Below are positions 35,504 to 47,464 of a DNA stretch of 64,000 nt, in pieces. The stretch is from assembly GCA_039654915.1 (NCBI GenBank), contig CM077597.1, positions 76,200,001 through 76,264,000 on the forward strand. Reading direction: 5' to 3'. How positions within the stretch are numbered: position 1 is the stretch's first letter; the number at the start of each line of letters is the position of its first letter. The notes beneath the pieces are model-generated. The model was not told where the DNA came from. It ran no database searches and saw only the letters and a list, made by a program, of their open reading frames with translations. Made by a program: the position numbers and the translations under genes. The DNA comes from Aquilaria yunnanensis (Eukaryota > Streptophyta > Magnoliopsida > Malvales > Thymelaeaceae).

Positions 35504-38500
35504 ATGGCTTGTAAGAATATAGTTGCAGAATTAAACCGTGACCTCAAATTGGATGGTGAAAACTATTCAATTTGGCAACAGAAGGTCAAATTCATTTTAA
35601 CTGAACAAGATACTCTTGATGTGCTCACTCAAGAGATCATGCCTCCTGCTGAGGGACAGGATAGGACTACCTATGAGGCATTCCTAAAGAAGAACTCTAT
35701 GTGTAGACTCACTCTCCTCTCCACTATGGTGGATGAGATTATGGTGGAATTCTCCATGCTTGAGGGGGCCAAGGCCATATGGGACTCAGTCAAGGGCAAG
35801 TATGGAGATATTTCTGTAGAGAAACAACGCTCAATGATTCTTAGGTTTGAGAATTATGTGAAGCGTGCTGATCACTCTATGAGTGCTCACTTGCGTGAGA
35901 TGTCACGCATGTTCCACCAGCTCAAGACAGCAGGGCAGGTGCTCACTGATGAGCAACAAGTGCAAGCAATAATCCGTTCCTTGCCCGATGAGGAATGGCA
36001 GTTGATGAAGGTCAACTTACGCCATAACCCTCAAATAATGTCATTTGATGACATTGCTCGTCACCTTCTCCTTGAGGCTGAAGTAATGGCCCTCAAGGAC
36101 CATTCTAGGGCATATGTTGCCTTATCTTCTATCCAGAAGGGATGGAAAAAGAATGGTGGCAATAAAGGACTGGGAAAGGGCAAGGGAAAAGGTCTTGCTT
36201 CCAAGAAAAAGTTCAAGAAGAAGCGGGACATAAGCAAGCTAAAGTGCTTCAACTGTGGGAATAAAGAACACTTTGCAAAAGATTGCAAGGGTCCACCCAA
36301 GGTACATACATACCCTTCTACTTCTATTGTACATGTTGTGTCATGTACATTACTAACTAAGTGCAATTCTTTGTGGATTGTAGACTCGGGAGCAACAGAC
36401 CATATAGCTCGGGACAAGTCCTGGTTCGTGGCCTACAGGAAGCTCTCAAAAGGAGCTAAGCATGTTTCAGTAGGGAATGATGCCAGGCTGGAAGTAGAAG
36501 GCATAGGAACATGTAAAATTCCTATAGATATTGGATATCTGTATCTAATAGATGTATTGTATGTACCAAACATTTGTAGAAATTTGATTTCTATAAGTTG
36601 TATGTTGAAGTACAATTATTGCTTTAATTTCTTTAATAATAATGTGTCTGTTATTAAAGATGGTCGAATAGTATGCACTTGCTCAGTTAATAATGGGCTT
36701 TATGAGTTGAAGCCAGCTAACCATTCTGTTGCAAGTCTTAGTTGCTATGTGACAGAGGTCAAAAATGAAATGAGATGGCATGAGAGGTTAGGTTATATTG
36801 GTCAAGATAGAATGGACAAGCTAGCCAAGAGTGGCTTGCTAGGTTCCTTGACCAAGGTTGTCCTTCCAAGTTGCCAATCGTGCCTAGAGGGCAAAGCCAC
36901 AAGAAAGCCTTTTGGCAAAGCAAATAGGAGAAGTGAGGCACTAAGTTTAGTTCACTCTGACCTGTGTGGGCCAATGAGGGTTGAATCCAGAAATGGATTT
37001 AAGTATTTCATCACATTCACAGATGATTATACTCGATTCACCCACATCTACCTACTAAGAAACAAGGTAGAGGCCTTGGCATGCTTTGATAAGTATGTAC
37101 ACTTGGTTGAGAGCCAGGTAGGTAAGAAGGTTAAGTCCTTGAGGATAGTAGGGGTGGAGAGTATACATCAAATGCATTCAAGGCATTTTGTGACTTGAAG
37201 GGTATTGAAAGGGAGTTCACTCTTCCTTGGACACCCCAACAGAATGGAGTGTCTGAGAGGAAGAATAGAACTCTTATGGACATGGTATGTTCCATGATGG
37301 AAAAAGCCAACTTAGACATCACTTATTGGAGTGCTGCACTGCTGTGTGCAGTTCATGTCCTTAACAGAGTACCCACCAAGAATGTGAACTCTTCTCCCTA
37401 TGAGTTATGGAAGAAGAAAACTCCTAACCTAAGCTATTTACGCCCTTGGGGTTGTTTAGCTTATGTTCACATAACGGACCATCCTTTGGGAAAGTTGGGT
37501 CCAAGAGGGAGGAGGTGTGCCTTCCTTGGTTATGCTGAACAGTCTAGGGGTTATGTATTCTTGGATATAAGTCACAAAACTGGGAACATCTTTGATGCAA
37601 GGAATGCTAACTTTGTGGAGGATGAGTTCCCCAAATTTGGTGAGCGTGGTGACTTAACCTCATTAAGCCAGATCCTAGATGAGGATCAACCAAGTGTCAT
37701 AAGGACACCTGGGACACATGCACCTACTCTAGAGGGAATACCTCAACCACATGGAGCAATGGCTCCAGAAATACCTGTTGTTGTGGACCAACATGAGCAA
37801 GACCTCCAAGAGGAAGGTTTTGTTCAAGAGGGAGTTGAGGATACTCAAGAGCAAAATGTTGAGCCTCAAGAGATGGAGCATGAGTTGCCTCCATCTCAGC
37901 CTACATTGAGAAGATCAATGAGGAAATTTGGACCACCTAAAGAATGGTGGATCGTGGATAGTGAGGCAAATTTGGCTGCATCTGAGATAGATGAGCCAAG
38001 TAACATTAAGGAGGCTTTTGAGGGTGCACAGAGGGAAGAGTGGCTAAATGCAATGAAGGATGAGTTGCATTCAATGCATCTCAATGGGGTTTGGGAGCTA
38101 AGTGATCTTCCTCCAGGCCGTAAGGCAATTGGGAACAAGTGGGTTCTCAAGATCAAGGTAAACTCTGATGGAAGTATCGAAAGATACAAGGCCCGTTTGG
38201 TGGCCAAGGGTTTTACACAGAAGGAGGGTGTTGATTTCAAAGACACCTTCTCTCCTGTTGTAAAATTCACTTCCATAAGGATATTACTTGCCATCGTGGC
38301 AAATCTAGACCTAGAGTTACATCAAATGGATGTAAAGACCACCTTTCTCAATGGTGATTTGAGTGAGGAAATATATATGAGACAACCTGAGGGGTTTGTC
38401 CAAAAGGGTCAAAAGGACAAGGTATGTAGACTAAATAAATCTATCTATGGTCTTAAGCAAGCTTCAAGACAGTGGTACTTGAAGTTTCACCATGCAATCA

Positions 38501-39558
38501 CAAGCTATGGCTTTGTGATGATGCATGAAGACCATTGTGTATACTTGTACTCTTCTGGGTCTAGTTTTGTAGTATTGACTCTATATGTAGATGATATACT
38601 GATTGCAAGTAATGGGCTTGCGTTGTTAAGTACCATCAAGGGATGGTTGTCTTCCACCTTTGGCATGAAGGACGTGGGAGAGGCTGCCTTTATCCTAGGG
38701 GTTAAGATTCCGAGGGATAGAAAGGCAAGGCTGTTGGCCCTTTCTCAAGAGCCTTATATTGATAAGATTCTTGCAAGGTTCAACTTAACAAATGCAAAGC
38801 CCATGAGTACACCTCTTGCATATGGTTGCAAGATTGGAGAGGACTTATGTCCTAAGACTCCAAAGGAGAAGGAAGAGATGGCTCAGGTCCCCTACCTAAG
38901 TACCATTGGTAGCTTGATGTACGCCATGTTATGTACAAGGCCAGACATCAGTCAAGCGGTTGGACTTCTAGCACGATATTCTTCCAACCCTGGTCTGGAG
39001 CATTGGAAGAGTGTCAAGAGGATCCTAAGGTACCTCAAAGGTACTAAGGATTATTGGCTTTGTTACCAAGGTAAAGACCTTGGTTTACGTGGCTATTCTG
39101 ATGCTGATTGGGGAGGAGATAGAGACTTTAGCAAGTCTACATCTGGTTATATTTTCATGCTAAATGGTGGGGCTACTACTTGGTATAGTAAGTAGCAAAC
39201 TTGTACAGCATTGTCCACAATGGAGGCTGAATCTGTTTCATGTGCCTTAGCTGTACAAGAAGCCCTTTGGCTAGGTTATTTCCTTAAAAATTTGGAGTCC
39301 AAGGTTTCTATTGAGAAACCTATTACTATCTACAGTGATAGTATGACAGCCATGGCTTATACTAAGGACCCCAAATACCATGGAAAAACCAAGCACATTA
39401 GCATGAAATATAACTTTGTGAGGGATGCAATTGAAAAGGGTGAAGTTAGGATTGAGTACATTTCTATAGACCTGATGGTGGCAGATCCTCTCACTAAGCC
39501 ATTGCCACCACTTGTATTTGCTCGACATGTTAGAGCAATGGGTCTTAGAAAAATGTAA
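35504..39558 (+). pseudogene. Copia gag-pol polyprotein with one frameshift and one stop
   Basis: The start ATG is at 35,504. Gag is at about residues 1-230. A zinc knuckle CFNCGNKEHFAKDC lies near 36,247. The protease shows IVDSGATDHIA (near 36,380). A GAG-pre-integrase region (MRWHERLGYIG) and integrase zinc cysteines (CQSCLEGKA) follow. The frame shifts by one base near 37,145-37,155, inside the segment that normally holds the second catalytic Asp of integrase. It then continues from 37,195 through PWTPQQNGVSERKNRT, reverse transcriptase (KARLVAKGFTQ; YVDDILIAS near 38,590) and RNase H. A TAG at 39,193-39,195 interrupts RNase H where related proteins read straight on, and the same frame runs on to 39,558. 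Otherwise it is well preserved. Confidence 0.92.
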
Positions 39559-40837
39559 ATGTTGGATGTACTTCACCTCTTTGGTGTCACACATGTTATG
39601 TATTTCTTTGAAATAATACAGATTATTTTATGAAATACTCAGTTCAATTTTGTGAATCACAACGAACAAATGAACATGTCAAACATAGGCAGAGGATGAC
39701 TTTCTCACACAAGTCATCCGCCCTTGATCTTTGTGTAAGATTAAGGATGAGACTGGCTAAAGACTTAAATGAAACTTAAGTGGATGATACATTTAAGTGG
39801 GAGTCATGCTCCAACACATGACACTTTAGCTTTTAAGGTCGCCTTGATTATGAGTAATCAAGATTCAATGCTTTGGTGCATTCAGTTTGTATGACCATTC
39901 ATACATCCTAGCCTATGTTAGATGTAAGCTAAGGCTTACATGGAGAAATTTCATGGTTATTGACATGTCCTCCTTTTATGTGTTAAGAGGAGTACACTTC
40001 ATGGTGTTTTAAGAGGGAGAAATGACACACTCCTCAATTGGAATGGAGATCACTCCAAGTGGGAGTGACATGAGTAAAACACCTTAGAAGTGTATTATGG
40101 AACTTTAATGGATGTGTTTCCAAGTGTTCCATGACCATGAAATATGACCAGAGAAGAATTTAAGCAAGTTGTCTCTATTCTTGCTTAGTGTGAGATTCTT
40201 CGATTCAGACTCTTAGTCACTATGGCTTGCTATTAGGAAGTTGAGTTAATTATGATTACTTTAATTGGTTGTCGAAGGTCTTAGAGAAATGAGACTGGAG
40301 TATCCTCCTTTTGGGTAATCATGTTAACTCATTGACCTAAGTAGTTGAAGCTAAAAGGAAAGACATTAAGATGATACACGTTCATTAAATTCAATCTTGG
40401 GCCCACATATTACTGTGAGTAGTATGCTAGATTGAATGAAAAGTGATTGAAATGAGTACTCAATGCTTAATACAATCATGGATTTCAAGGAGTTGAAATT
40501 CTAAGAAAGAGACTGATTGTGATTAAGAAGTGTATCATATGTATGGGGTCTGAAAGGCATAACTTGATGTGTTCAAGCAAGCTTGATGTGTTTAAGCAAC
40601 ACACTTGAATTTGATGTGTTCAAAGGAAAGTTTGAAGAAGTTCAAACTATGAGGAGAGGACAATCTTCTATTGAGAGTCTAACAACCTCAATGGAAAAGA
40701 CTTAGTGTGTGTGCCTGAGGTCGCACCCACAACTTTATATATGTAGAAGTGTTTGGATCATTTCAGCTATTAGGATTAAGGAGTTTGTTTTGAGTGGGAG
40801 CTGGAAGCTTAAAAGCATCTTAGTGCGAGTGGGAGTT
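39559..40837 (+). other. Copia 3' non-coding region with repeated polypurine motifs
   Basis: There is no coding frame. The motif A/GAGTGGGAG occurs at 39,794-39,802, 40,057-40,065, 40,792-40,800 and 40,827-40,835. The last one ends two bases before the 3' LTR and is the likely plus-strand primer. Confidence 0.7.
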
Positions 40838-42232
40838 TGTTGGAATTCTTGGCACACCAAGATCTTTTTAAGATAGGATTTGAGCTCATTGAGCTAACTC
40901 TAGCTTGAACAGCTATCTAAGGCAACTAAAAGTAGCTCCCTTTAGCTCAAGTCAGCTCACTTCAGCTATAAGTAGCTCAAAGTAGCTAGACTTCAGCTCA
41001 AGTTAGCTCAAGTCAGCTCAAGTCAACTCACTTCAGCTTCTGGTAGCTGAATGTAGCTGGACTTCAGCTCAAGTCAGCTCACTTTAGCTATAAGTAGCTC
41101 AAAGTAGCAGGACTTCACCTCAAGTTAGCTCAAGTCAGGTCACTTCAGCTTTTGGTAGCTGAATGTAGCTGGACTTCAGTTCACTTCAGCTGAGAGTAGC
41201 TAACTCCAGCTCAAGGTCAGTTCAGGGAACTAGACCTTAGTTCATGGAGCTTGATTGGAGCTCAGAGGAGCTCAATGGTGCATAAGTAGCATAGTGAGCT
41301 AGCTTTGTGCCAGCTCACCTTGCTTTTAGCTCAAAACCACCAAGAGACACATCTTTTGTGTAAAGGTATGTCTCTTCATCAAAAGAGATGACTATTGACT
41401 AAAAGAACATGTTTTTTCATCCAAAGGAAGTGTTCCTTGAGGGAAAAGACATGTATATTCAGCCATGAGGGTGGTTGGGGTGGTTATTGCACCAAGAGTG
41501 ATGTCCTATGACTTCAAGGGACATGTATATTCGGCCATAAGGTAGTTATGGGGTTGTTATAGGCCAAAGGAAGTGTTCCTTGGCTAAAAGACATGTATTT
41601 TCGCCATAAGGTAGTTATGGGGTGGTTATAGGCTAAAGGAAGTGTTCCTTGCCTAAAAGACATGTATTTTCGCCACCATACATGACCCTTGGCCAAAGAA
41701 AGTGTTCTTTGGCTTAAAAGACACCTTTCTTGGTATAAAGGTGTGCCTTTTGGTCATCTATAAATAGCCTTTAGAGGCCAGCCATTTTAAGCACGAATTT
41801 GCACTCCATTTGCTCCATTTTCTTGAGAGAAAATTGTTCTCCTCCTATTTCCTTTAGAGGCCAAAATATTAAACACTTCTTGAGAGCATTGTGGGTGGAT
41901 TTACATAGAGATTGTTCATCTCTATTTCAAGCTTCAAGGCGCTCCTCTAAGATCAAGTTCTCCCTCAAGTTTTTTCGCTAAAGATAACCAAGAAGAAAGG
42001 TGCACATCTTTTTTTTGGTTTAGTAGCATGTTAGGTTTCATTTTCGTATATTCTTAGTAGAATGCTAGGATTTATTTAACACAACTTGTATGTGATCTTG
42101 ATATGTTATATAATATGTTATGCATGCCTATATCCATGTTGAATTCAAATGAACAAATATGCATGTGGCATATACATGAGTAGATAACATAAAAGTATGT
42201 TATCATAAGATCATAAGATCCTGAAATCTTCA
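40838..42232 (+). repeat. 3' LTR of the copia element
   Basis: 1,395 bp, the same family as the 5' LTR but about 90 bp longer. Much of the extra length is an added copy of a ~75-bp module (about 41,590-41,665), with further small differences in the AGCT ladder (40,875-41,335). Confidence 0.93.
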
Positions 42233-42237
42233 CTATG

Positions 42238-42404
42238 TTTAGAATCAAGCAATACTTCCTCAATAGTAGGTACAAGTCCCTGTCAACAAATTAAAATTTT
42301 TAATTTGTTTCTGCCACTGCAAAACAACTCAGGAAAAAATTAAGGAGAAAAGCAAAACATGTACCTTTTGTTGATTTGATATCACAGTTTAACCATGGTC
42401 GTCC
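42238..42404 (-). pseudogene. Mutator-like transposase, middle piece with an intron
   Basis: Read on the minus strand from the solo-LTR insertion point: HG, a stop in place of the usual Trp, then TVISNQQK, a GT donor, an AT-rich intron, TTGACAG acceptor, and GLVPTIEEVLLDSKH. This matches the part of MULE transposases between the second catalytic region and the conserved R.C..H motif. It ends at the copia TSD, and the next residues continue at 33,932. Confidence 0.75.
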
Positions 42405-42740
42405 TGTGACAGCTCTCGGAGCTATAAATCTATTCAGCCAGGTAATTAGTTAATTTAATAAATTAACACTTTAGATAATTTATTTGCAAGTCAAGTCTCG
42501 GTATTATATGGTCTAGTAGCTTAAAAGAGGTAAAAATTGATTATTTAAGTAGGCTTGACCAAGAAGGGCATTTTAGTCATTTCACATGGTGACCTATTTT
42601 TATTGCACGGTTGGATAAAGTATGAGAAAATATTAAATTTGAGGTGCACAGTTTTTCGTGATTTTTGCTCTATCATCGTGAAATTTTGGATTGACTAAAT
42701 TGTCCATAAGTGGTTTAAATGTAACCTTGATTAAAGTAGG

Positions 42741-43607
42741 TGATGGCCTGGGGCCTCATCGTTGTGAGTCATGATGACTGTTGAGGAGACTTCTAGGAGG
42801 AAGAACGCCTGGAAGGAGGATCGCCCCAAGGAGAGTACCTGAAAAGCTGGTAAACAGGGTTAGGAGGCCCCCGGAGTGTTTTTCTGGGGGGGGAGCCTCC
42901 GACGCCCAAGTCAGTGGTGGCCGGAAAAAGGAGAAAGTCACTAGCTCAAAGAGAAAGGCAGAAAAGTCTCGCCTGGTATTTTCTCAGAGTGTGGGAGCTG
43001 TATCTCCGGCCAACCAACCTCCTGTCAAGTATTTATTTCCTGTATATATAGGAAAACCTAGCCCGTTCAGATCATGACACGTGTGCGGTCGGATGCTCCT
43101 GAACTTCTGGGCGTAGGGGACAGATAGTTGGTAACCAGATGGCCTCGAGCCTTGTGCTGAGACGGGCCATGATGTGATTCTGATGGCGTCTGTGCGTCAG
43201 GGTGGCTTTTTACGTCTGTGGTGGGACGTGTCAGAGGCTTCCTTAAATGCTTCCATAAATGCTCCTGCCGTACTCCCGAGGTCCCTGGGCGAGGTCGTCC
43301 TCTAGTTCGGACAAAGCCTCTTCGAGAAGCATACCCTCAGTTCGGGGGTTCCCAGTTCCAGGGGGTTCCGCCTTCGGGGATATCATGTTCGGGCAGCAAT
43401 GTCTGGTGCCACTTTTCCGAAGGCGCGCTGTTCACAACCTTGGGGGGCGAATAGAGTCCTCAAGTTTTACTGGCATGCCGAGGCTCGGAGCTCTCCGGCT
43501 ATCTCCCGAGGTGCATGATTCCACCTATTCCCGGGAAGCGCCAGTTCTTCTGGCCATTGTTATGGCAGGGTGTTCTGCCAGATTGAGGCGATAGCCTTTG
43601 GCTATCA
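42741..43607 (-). repeat. 3' LTR of the Tat element
   Basis: 867 bp; read on the plus strand from TGATGGCC to GGCTATCA. It carries the LTR TATA box on the minus strand (43,042-43,051) and a CACGTG motif (43,078-43,083). The polypurine tract lies next to it at 43,608-43,622. Confidence 0.95.
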
Positions 43608-43622
43608 CATGCTCCCCTCTGG
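43608..43622 (-). promoter_or_regulatory. Polypurine tract of the Tat element
   Basis: Read on the minus strand, CCAGAGGGGAGCATG directly precedes the 3' LTR (TGATAGCC). This is the expected primer for plus-strand synthesis. Confidence 0.75.
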
Positions 43623-43709
43623 AAAGCCGAAGTGAAGACTTCGGTTTGCATCTCTTTCCGAGGTTGTCGTTGGGAGTCTTGTTGGGAAGCATAACCTCTT
43701 CTGAGGTCG

Positions 43710-43852
43710 CACCTTTTGCCCGAGGGTCTGGGCTGTTCGGCCTTGGCCTATTCTTTGGTGTCTCCGAGGCAATGCCTGTACCGAAGATACACCTCTTGCC
43801 CAAAAGTCATGGGCTGTTCAGCCATAGCCTGTCTCTTGGTGTCCTCGAGGTG
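43710..43852. repeat. Two tandem ~75-bp units next to the 3' LTR
   Basis: The phrases CTTTTGCCCGAGGGTCTGGG and CTTGCCCAAAAGTCATGGG, each followed by a GGCTGTTC..CC phrase and a TTGGTGTC..CGAGG phrase, form two similar units. They lie in the spacer upstream of the antisense gene. Confidence 0.6.
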
Positions 43853-44151
43853 GCCTGCTTTTTTTTTCTGCAGGTCTGATGGCCAAGCGTGTCAGACTGA
43901 GCGGCGCGTCTCCACTTTTCAGGGATGTCAAACGACGTGTCCCAATCAGGAGGTGTGTCCCGGTTTTCCAGGGGCGTTTGGGGAGGCGCGTCCCCTATTT
44001 CTGCGCAGCGGTTGACACGCGGCTTCTTTCCATTGGAAGAGAGACGCGTCATTTACAGAGGGCGCGCCTTTTCGGGTGCAGCGGGCAGTTACGGCGACGG
44101 TTCGCCTCCAATGGGTACTTATGATCTCTTTTCGGCTACCCACCTTTGGCC

Positions 44152-44160
44152 TATAAATAG
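44152..44160 (+). promoter_or_regulatory. TATA box of the antisense gene inside the Tat element
   Basis: TATAAATAG on the plus strand, opposite to the element's own transcription. It is followed by a pyrimidine-rich leader (TTTCTGCTCTCTCTCTGC) and the first ATG at 44,289, then the main ATG at 44,458. Upstream, 43,930-44,080 holds repeated GTGTCCC/GCGTCCCC phrases and one ACGTGTCC. The spacing and strand fit a separate promoter, but no transcript evidence is available here. Confidence 0.6.
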
Positions 44161-44457
44161 CCCATTCCATCATAAGTCCCACTTACTGTTTTTCTGCTCT
44201 CTCTCTGCTTTGCCCTCTGTTCTTGCGTTTTATCTCGCTTTCTGTGGCGGAGCTTCTTTAATCAGAGCTTTCCCTACCAACTTTCACGATGGCGTCCTCA
44301 GGCAAATCTTTTGGTGGGTTTTTGATTTCCAGAGTACTCTGATTCCTCTGTTTTTCTGAGTTTTTCTGGAAAACTGTTGTTTTTTTCCAAACTCGTCTTC
44401 TGAGTTTTTTCTGGAAACTATTTTCTTTTCCATCTCAAACTCTTTTTCATGTCTACG

Positions 44458-46798
44458 ATGCCTGTTCCCGAGAGCTGGAAACCTCTTCTGGCCCATCCTT
44501 GATGTACCACCCCCGAAAAACTAGAGAGGTGGAAGAAAAAATTCTTTCTTCCCTCTTACGCTGTGACCAGGCTGCCTCGTTCTAGCCATTTTGCTTTTTC
44601 AAACCGCGGCGACGAGGTTACCGTCTTCCGAGCCCAACTGAAGGCCGGACTTCGGTATCCTCCCCTGAAGGTGGTTTGCGAGTTCTGCCAATTCCATGGC
44701 ATTGCTGTGAACCAGCTTCCCCCGAACGCGTACTGCTATTTTAACGCCTACCTCTGCATGTGTGGCGTGTTCGGGATAGAGCCCCACTTCATCATTTTCA
44801 TGCAGTACTACAAGCTCTACGTGGTCCCGAAGGGTGGCTTCTATTTCCTGCTGCCTCGGGGATCCGGGAGAAAAAAATTCACCTTCACCTTCGACACGAA
44901 GGATAGCTGGCGGGGGTGGCAGCCTAAGTTCTTTTTCCTGAAGGTGGATAAGAACTGGTCTGGTGTCCCAACCAGATGGGCTCAGGGAGTACTGAACGCA
45001 GACGTCGTTGATCCGAGGATGCTGCTGACCCCACCGTTGGCTTCCGTGTTCACGGATTTCGACGCCCGCATTCGGGCAGTCGCTGACTGGGTTCCCGAGG
45101 TCTCTCATCGTGCTCTTTACCCCTTTCCTATTAACTGGAGGTTGATGACCGAAGAAGTCCTTCGGGAGCTGAAAGTGGTTAAGGAGCACGAGACTGACCT
45201 CAATATGCCCGCTCCCGCCATCGCCGGGAAGGACTCCTGGCTGGTCAAGCTCTTTAAGGGGGAGACTTCTTTCGAATCTTTTGCCGAAAGTGAGTAATCT
45301 TCCACCCCTTTATATTTTTTCCTCGGACTTACGCTGATATTTCTTCTCTTTTTCAGAGATGGGCGATGGGGCTGCCGCCTATTACAAGGCCCTCTTTTCT
45401 GGCCAAGTGGAGAAGGGGGAGCAGACAAAGAAGGCGGCTTCCCGAAGAAGGAAGTCGACAGGGGCGGGGCCCTCGGCGAAGCGAGCTAGGAAGGCTGTCC
45501 AGCCTCCTCAGCCAGAGCTTTCGGAAGAAGAAGCTGGCGAAGAGGCTGGTCTTGTTGAAATTTAACCGGCCGAGGTCCCCGCTACTTCCGCCGAGGTGCC
45601 TCCTCTCGACCTCGAGGCCCCCAGAAACACTGTAGTGGTAGAAGTACCTACTGCCGAGGAGCGGTATCGGCAGAAGGGTAAGGGTTTTTCTACCGAGGGG
45701 CCTGAGGATCCCGAGGACACTATCTCCGAGGTTCCCCCAGGTATGCCTTCAGGCGAAGTTCAGCTCCTTTGCTTTTCGCGAATTTTTCTTCTACTCCTAA
45801 CTTCCTTCTCACTTTCAGAGGAGCCTCTTACTGCTGGCTGGAGGGCCATTCATGAGAGGAAACGGGCCCTTCGCGATGCCAAAATCCCTGAGGGGAAGAT
45901 CCCCTTGGAGCCCTTTTGGACAATCACGGAGGATATGAATTTGTTCTCCGACGATTGTCCGAAAATGACAAAGGAGATTTGGAAGGGGATGACCACTGAC
46001 GCCTCCTTTCGGGCCATTGCGGCGGCTCACCCGAGGGATAATACCCTCGCCTCAAAAGTCACCGAGCATGCTGCTCAGGTATAGTCTTTACACTCTTTTT
46101 CCTCAATTTTCTAAGTGTTTAGACTTGTACTAACCTGGACTTTTGCCTTGCCGTAGCTGCTGGAGTACGCTGGTTACCTCCGAGTTCGGGTGGCCAGAGA
46201 GGCTGCCTCCAAGGATGCGACTTCGCGGGAACTCAGTGAAGCGAAGGCTTCGCTTGTGAAGCTGGTCGCCAGCAACCAGCAGCTGACAGCGGATTGTTCT
46301 CAGCAAATCGCCGCCGTTCGGGAGGAGTTCTCGAAGAAGAGAGAAGAACTTGAAAAGGACTCCTCCCGGAAGATTGCCGACCTCGGCGACCAAGTAAAGG
46401 GGCTGCTCGCCGCCAACGGAGATCTTGTCAAGGACAAGGCTGTTTCTGACAGTCTTGCGGCGAGGTTGACGGATGAGAACAATGCTCTCCGAGCCGAGGT
46501 CGAGGCTCTGAAGAAGGAGTCCGGAGGGACGCTGGGGACAAGCGAGCTGGAGGAGGAGATTGCTGAGCTGAGGGACGAGCTCAATGTCCTTGGCGTTCAA
46601 AAACATACTTCTGATCAAATGGCCAAGGTCGCCTTTCAGGACGGCTTCTGCCTTGCTCGGCACCAAGTCCTGCAGAGGTTCCCAGATTTGGACCTCTCTT
46701 TTCTGGAGGGCCTAAATATTCCTGAGGGACCTCGGTGGCAGTGGTCCAAGGTCGAGCATCTAAAGCTTCCTGCCCTTCGTCCGCCCGGCTCTCCCTAG
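44458..46798 (+). pseudogene. Antisense spliced gene of the Tat element, 'putative gypsy type transposon'-like domain plus coiled coil
   Basis: Model: exons 44,458-45,289, 45,357-45,740, 45,819-46,078 and 46,157-46,798. The introns are 67, 78 and 78 bases, all GT-AG, with phases 1, 1 and 0, and splicing keeps one frame. That gives about 705 codons. The first ~275 residues (TPEKLERWKKKFFLP; GDEVTVFRAQLKAGLRYPPL; LPPNAYCYFNAYLC) resemble the plant family called 'putative gypsy type transposon' (Transposase_28). Exon 2 is basic, then Glu/Pro-rich. Exon 4 is a long charged heptad-like coiled coil, then a short globular end. Two stops interrupt it: TGA at 44,500 (next to CTTPEKLE) and TAA at 45,563. 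An upstream ATG at 44,289 (MASSGKSF) could be an extra first exon. The biochemical role of the family is unknown. Confidence 0.72.
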
Positions 46799-46924
46799 TT
46801 TGCTTTAGGGCTCCTCTTATTTTTCTCCTTTGCGCTCCTTCTTTGGGCACTTCTTTTGTAAGGCAGCGTTTGCTCTAAATGAACAATCTTTTGGCTAAGT
46901 CCTTTCTTGCAAGTTTCTTCATTT

Positions 46925-47340
46925 CCACTGTCCCGAACACGTTTGCTCAAGAGACTTTCGGAAAACCTGCAACCAAAGAAACTTTTTACCTTCCTTTGTC
47001 CCGAGTGTGCTCGCTCAAGAGACTTTCTGGAAAGTTTGTAAAAATTTGGCTAAGTTTTTTGCAGGCTTTTTGTTCCCTTTTATCCCGAACATGTTTGCTC
47101 AAGGGACTTCGGAAAACCTTCAGCCAAATTTTTCTGTCTTCCTATTGTCCCGAGCATATTTGCTCAAGGGACTTAGGAAAATTTTCACGAGATTGCTCAT
47201 TTCCCTTTTTCCCGAGCACGTTCGCTCAAAGGTGTTCGAAAATTACCTCTGCTTTTGTTTTGGCATGTACTTTTGCGAGATTCTTGCTTTCCCTTTTTCC
47301 CGAGCATGTTCGCTCAAGGGTGTTCGGAAAGTCACATCTG
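46925..47340. repeat. Six tandem-like repeats between integrase and the antisense gene
   Basis: The core CCCGAGCATGTTTGCTCAAG, with variants, starts near 46,932, 47,000, 47,084, 47,149, 47,211 and 47,299, a spacing of 62-88 bases. The repeats form the 3' untranslated part of the minus-strand gag-pol transcript and follow the antisense gene's stop by about 130 bases. Tandem repeats at this place are known in Tat elements and can seed satellites. Confidence 0.8.
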
Positions 47341-47464
47341 CTTTTTTCGTGGCGAGCACCTTCGCGGAATTCTGTCTTGGACAATTTGGTATACTTAAAA
47401 ATTTTCCTCAAGACCATTCTGTACTTAGAATATTTCTTGTACAATATATCTCCTCCGCTCAACC

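Larger units (their letters stand above)
33933..42232 (+). mobile_element. Complete-length Ty1/copia LTR retrotransposon
   Basis: TSD CTATG lies at 33,928-33,932 and 42,233-42,237. The parts are 5' LTR 33,933-35,236, primer binding site, gag-pol pseudogene 35,504-39,558, ~1.28 kb 3' non-coding, and 3' LTR 40,838-42,232. Protease, then integrase, then reverse transcriptase is the copia order. It inserted into the Mutator-like transposase gene. One frameshift and one stop in pol show that this copy is not autonomous. The lineage within copia was not determined. Confidence 0.95.

Noticed and set aside
44599..45189. 196-codon minus-strand open frame in the Tat element
   Set aside because: It is the reverse of exon 1 of the antisense gene, whose splice structure and domain match support the plus strand.
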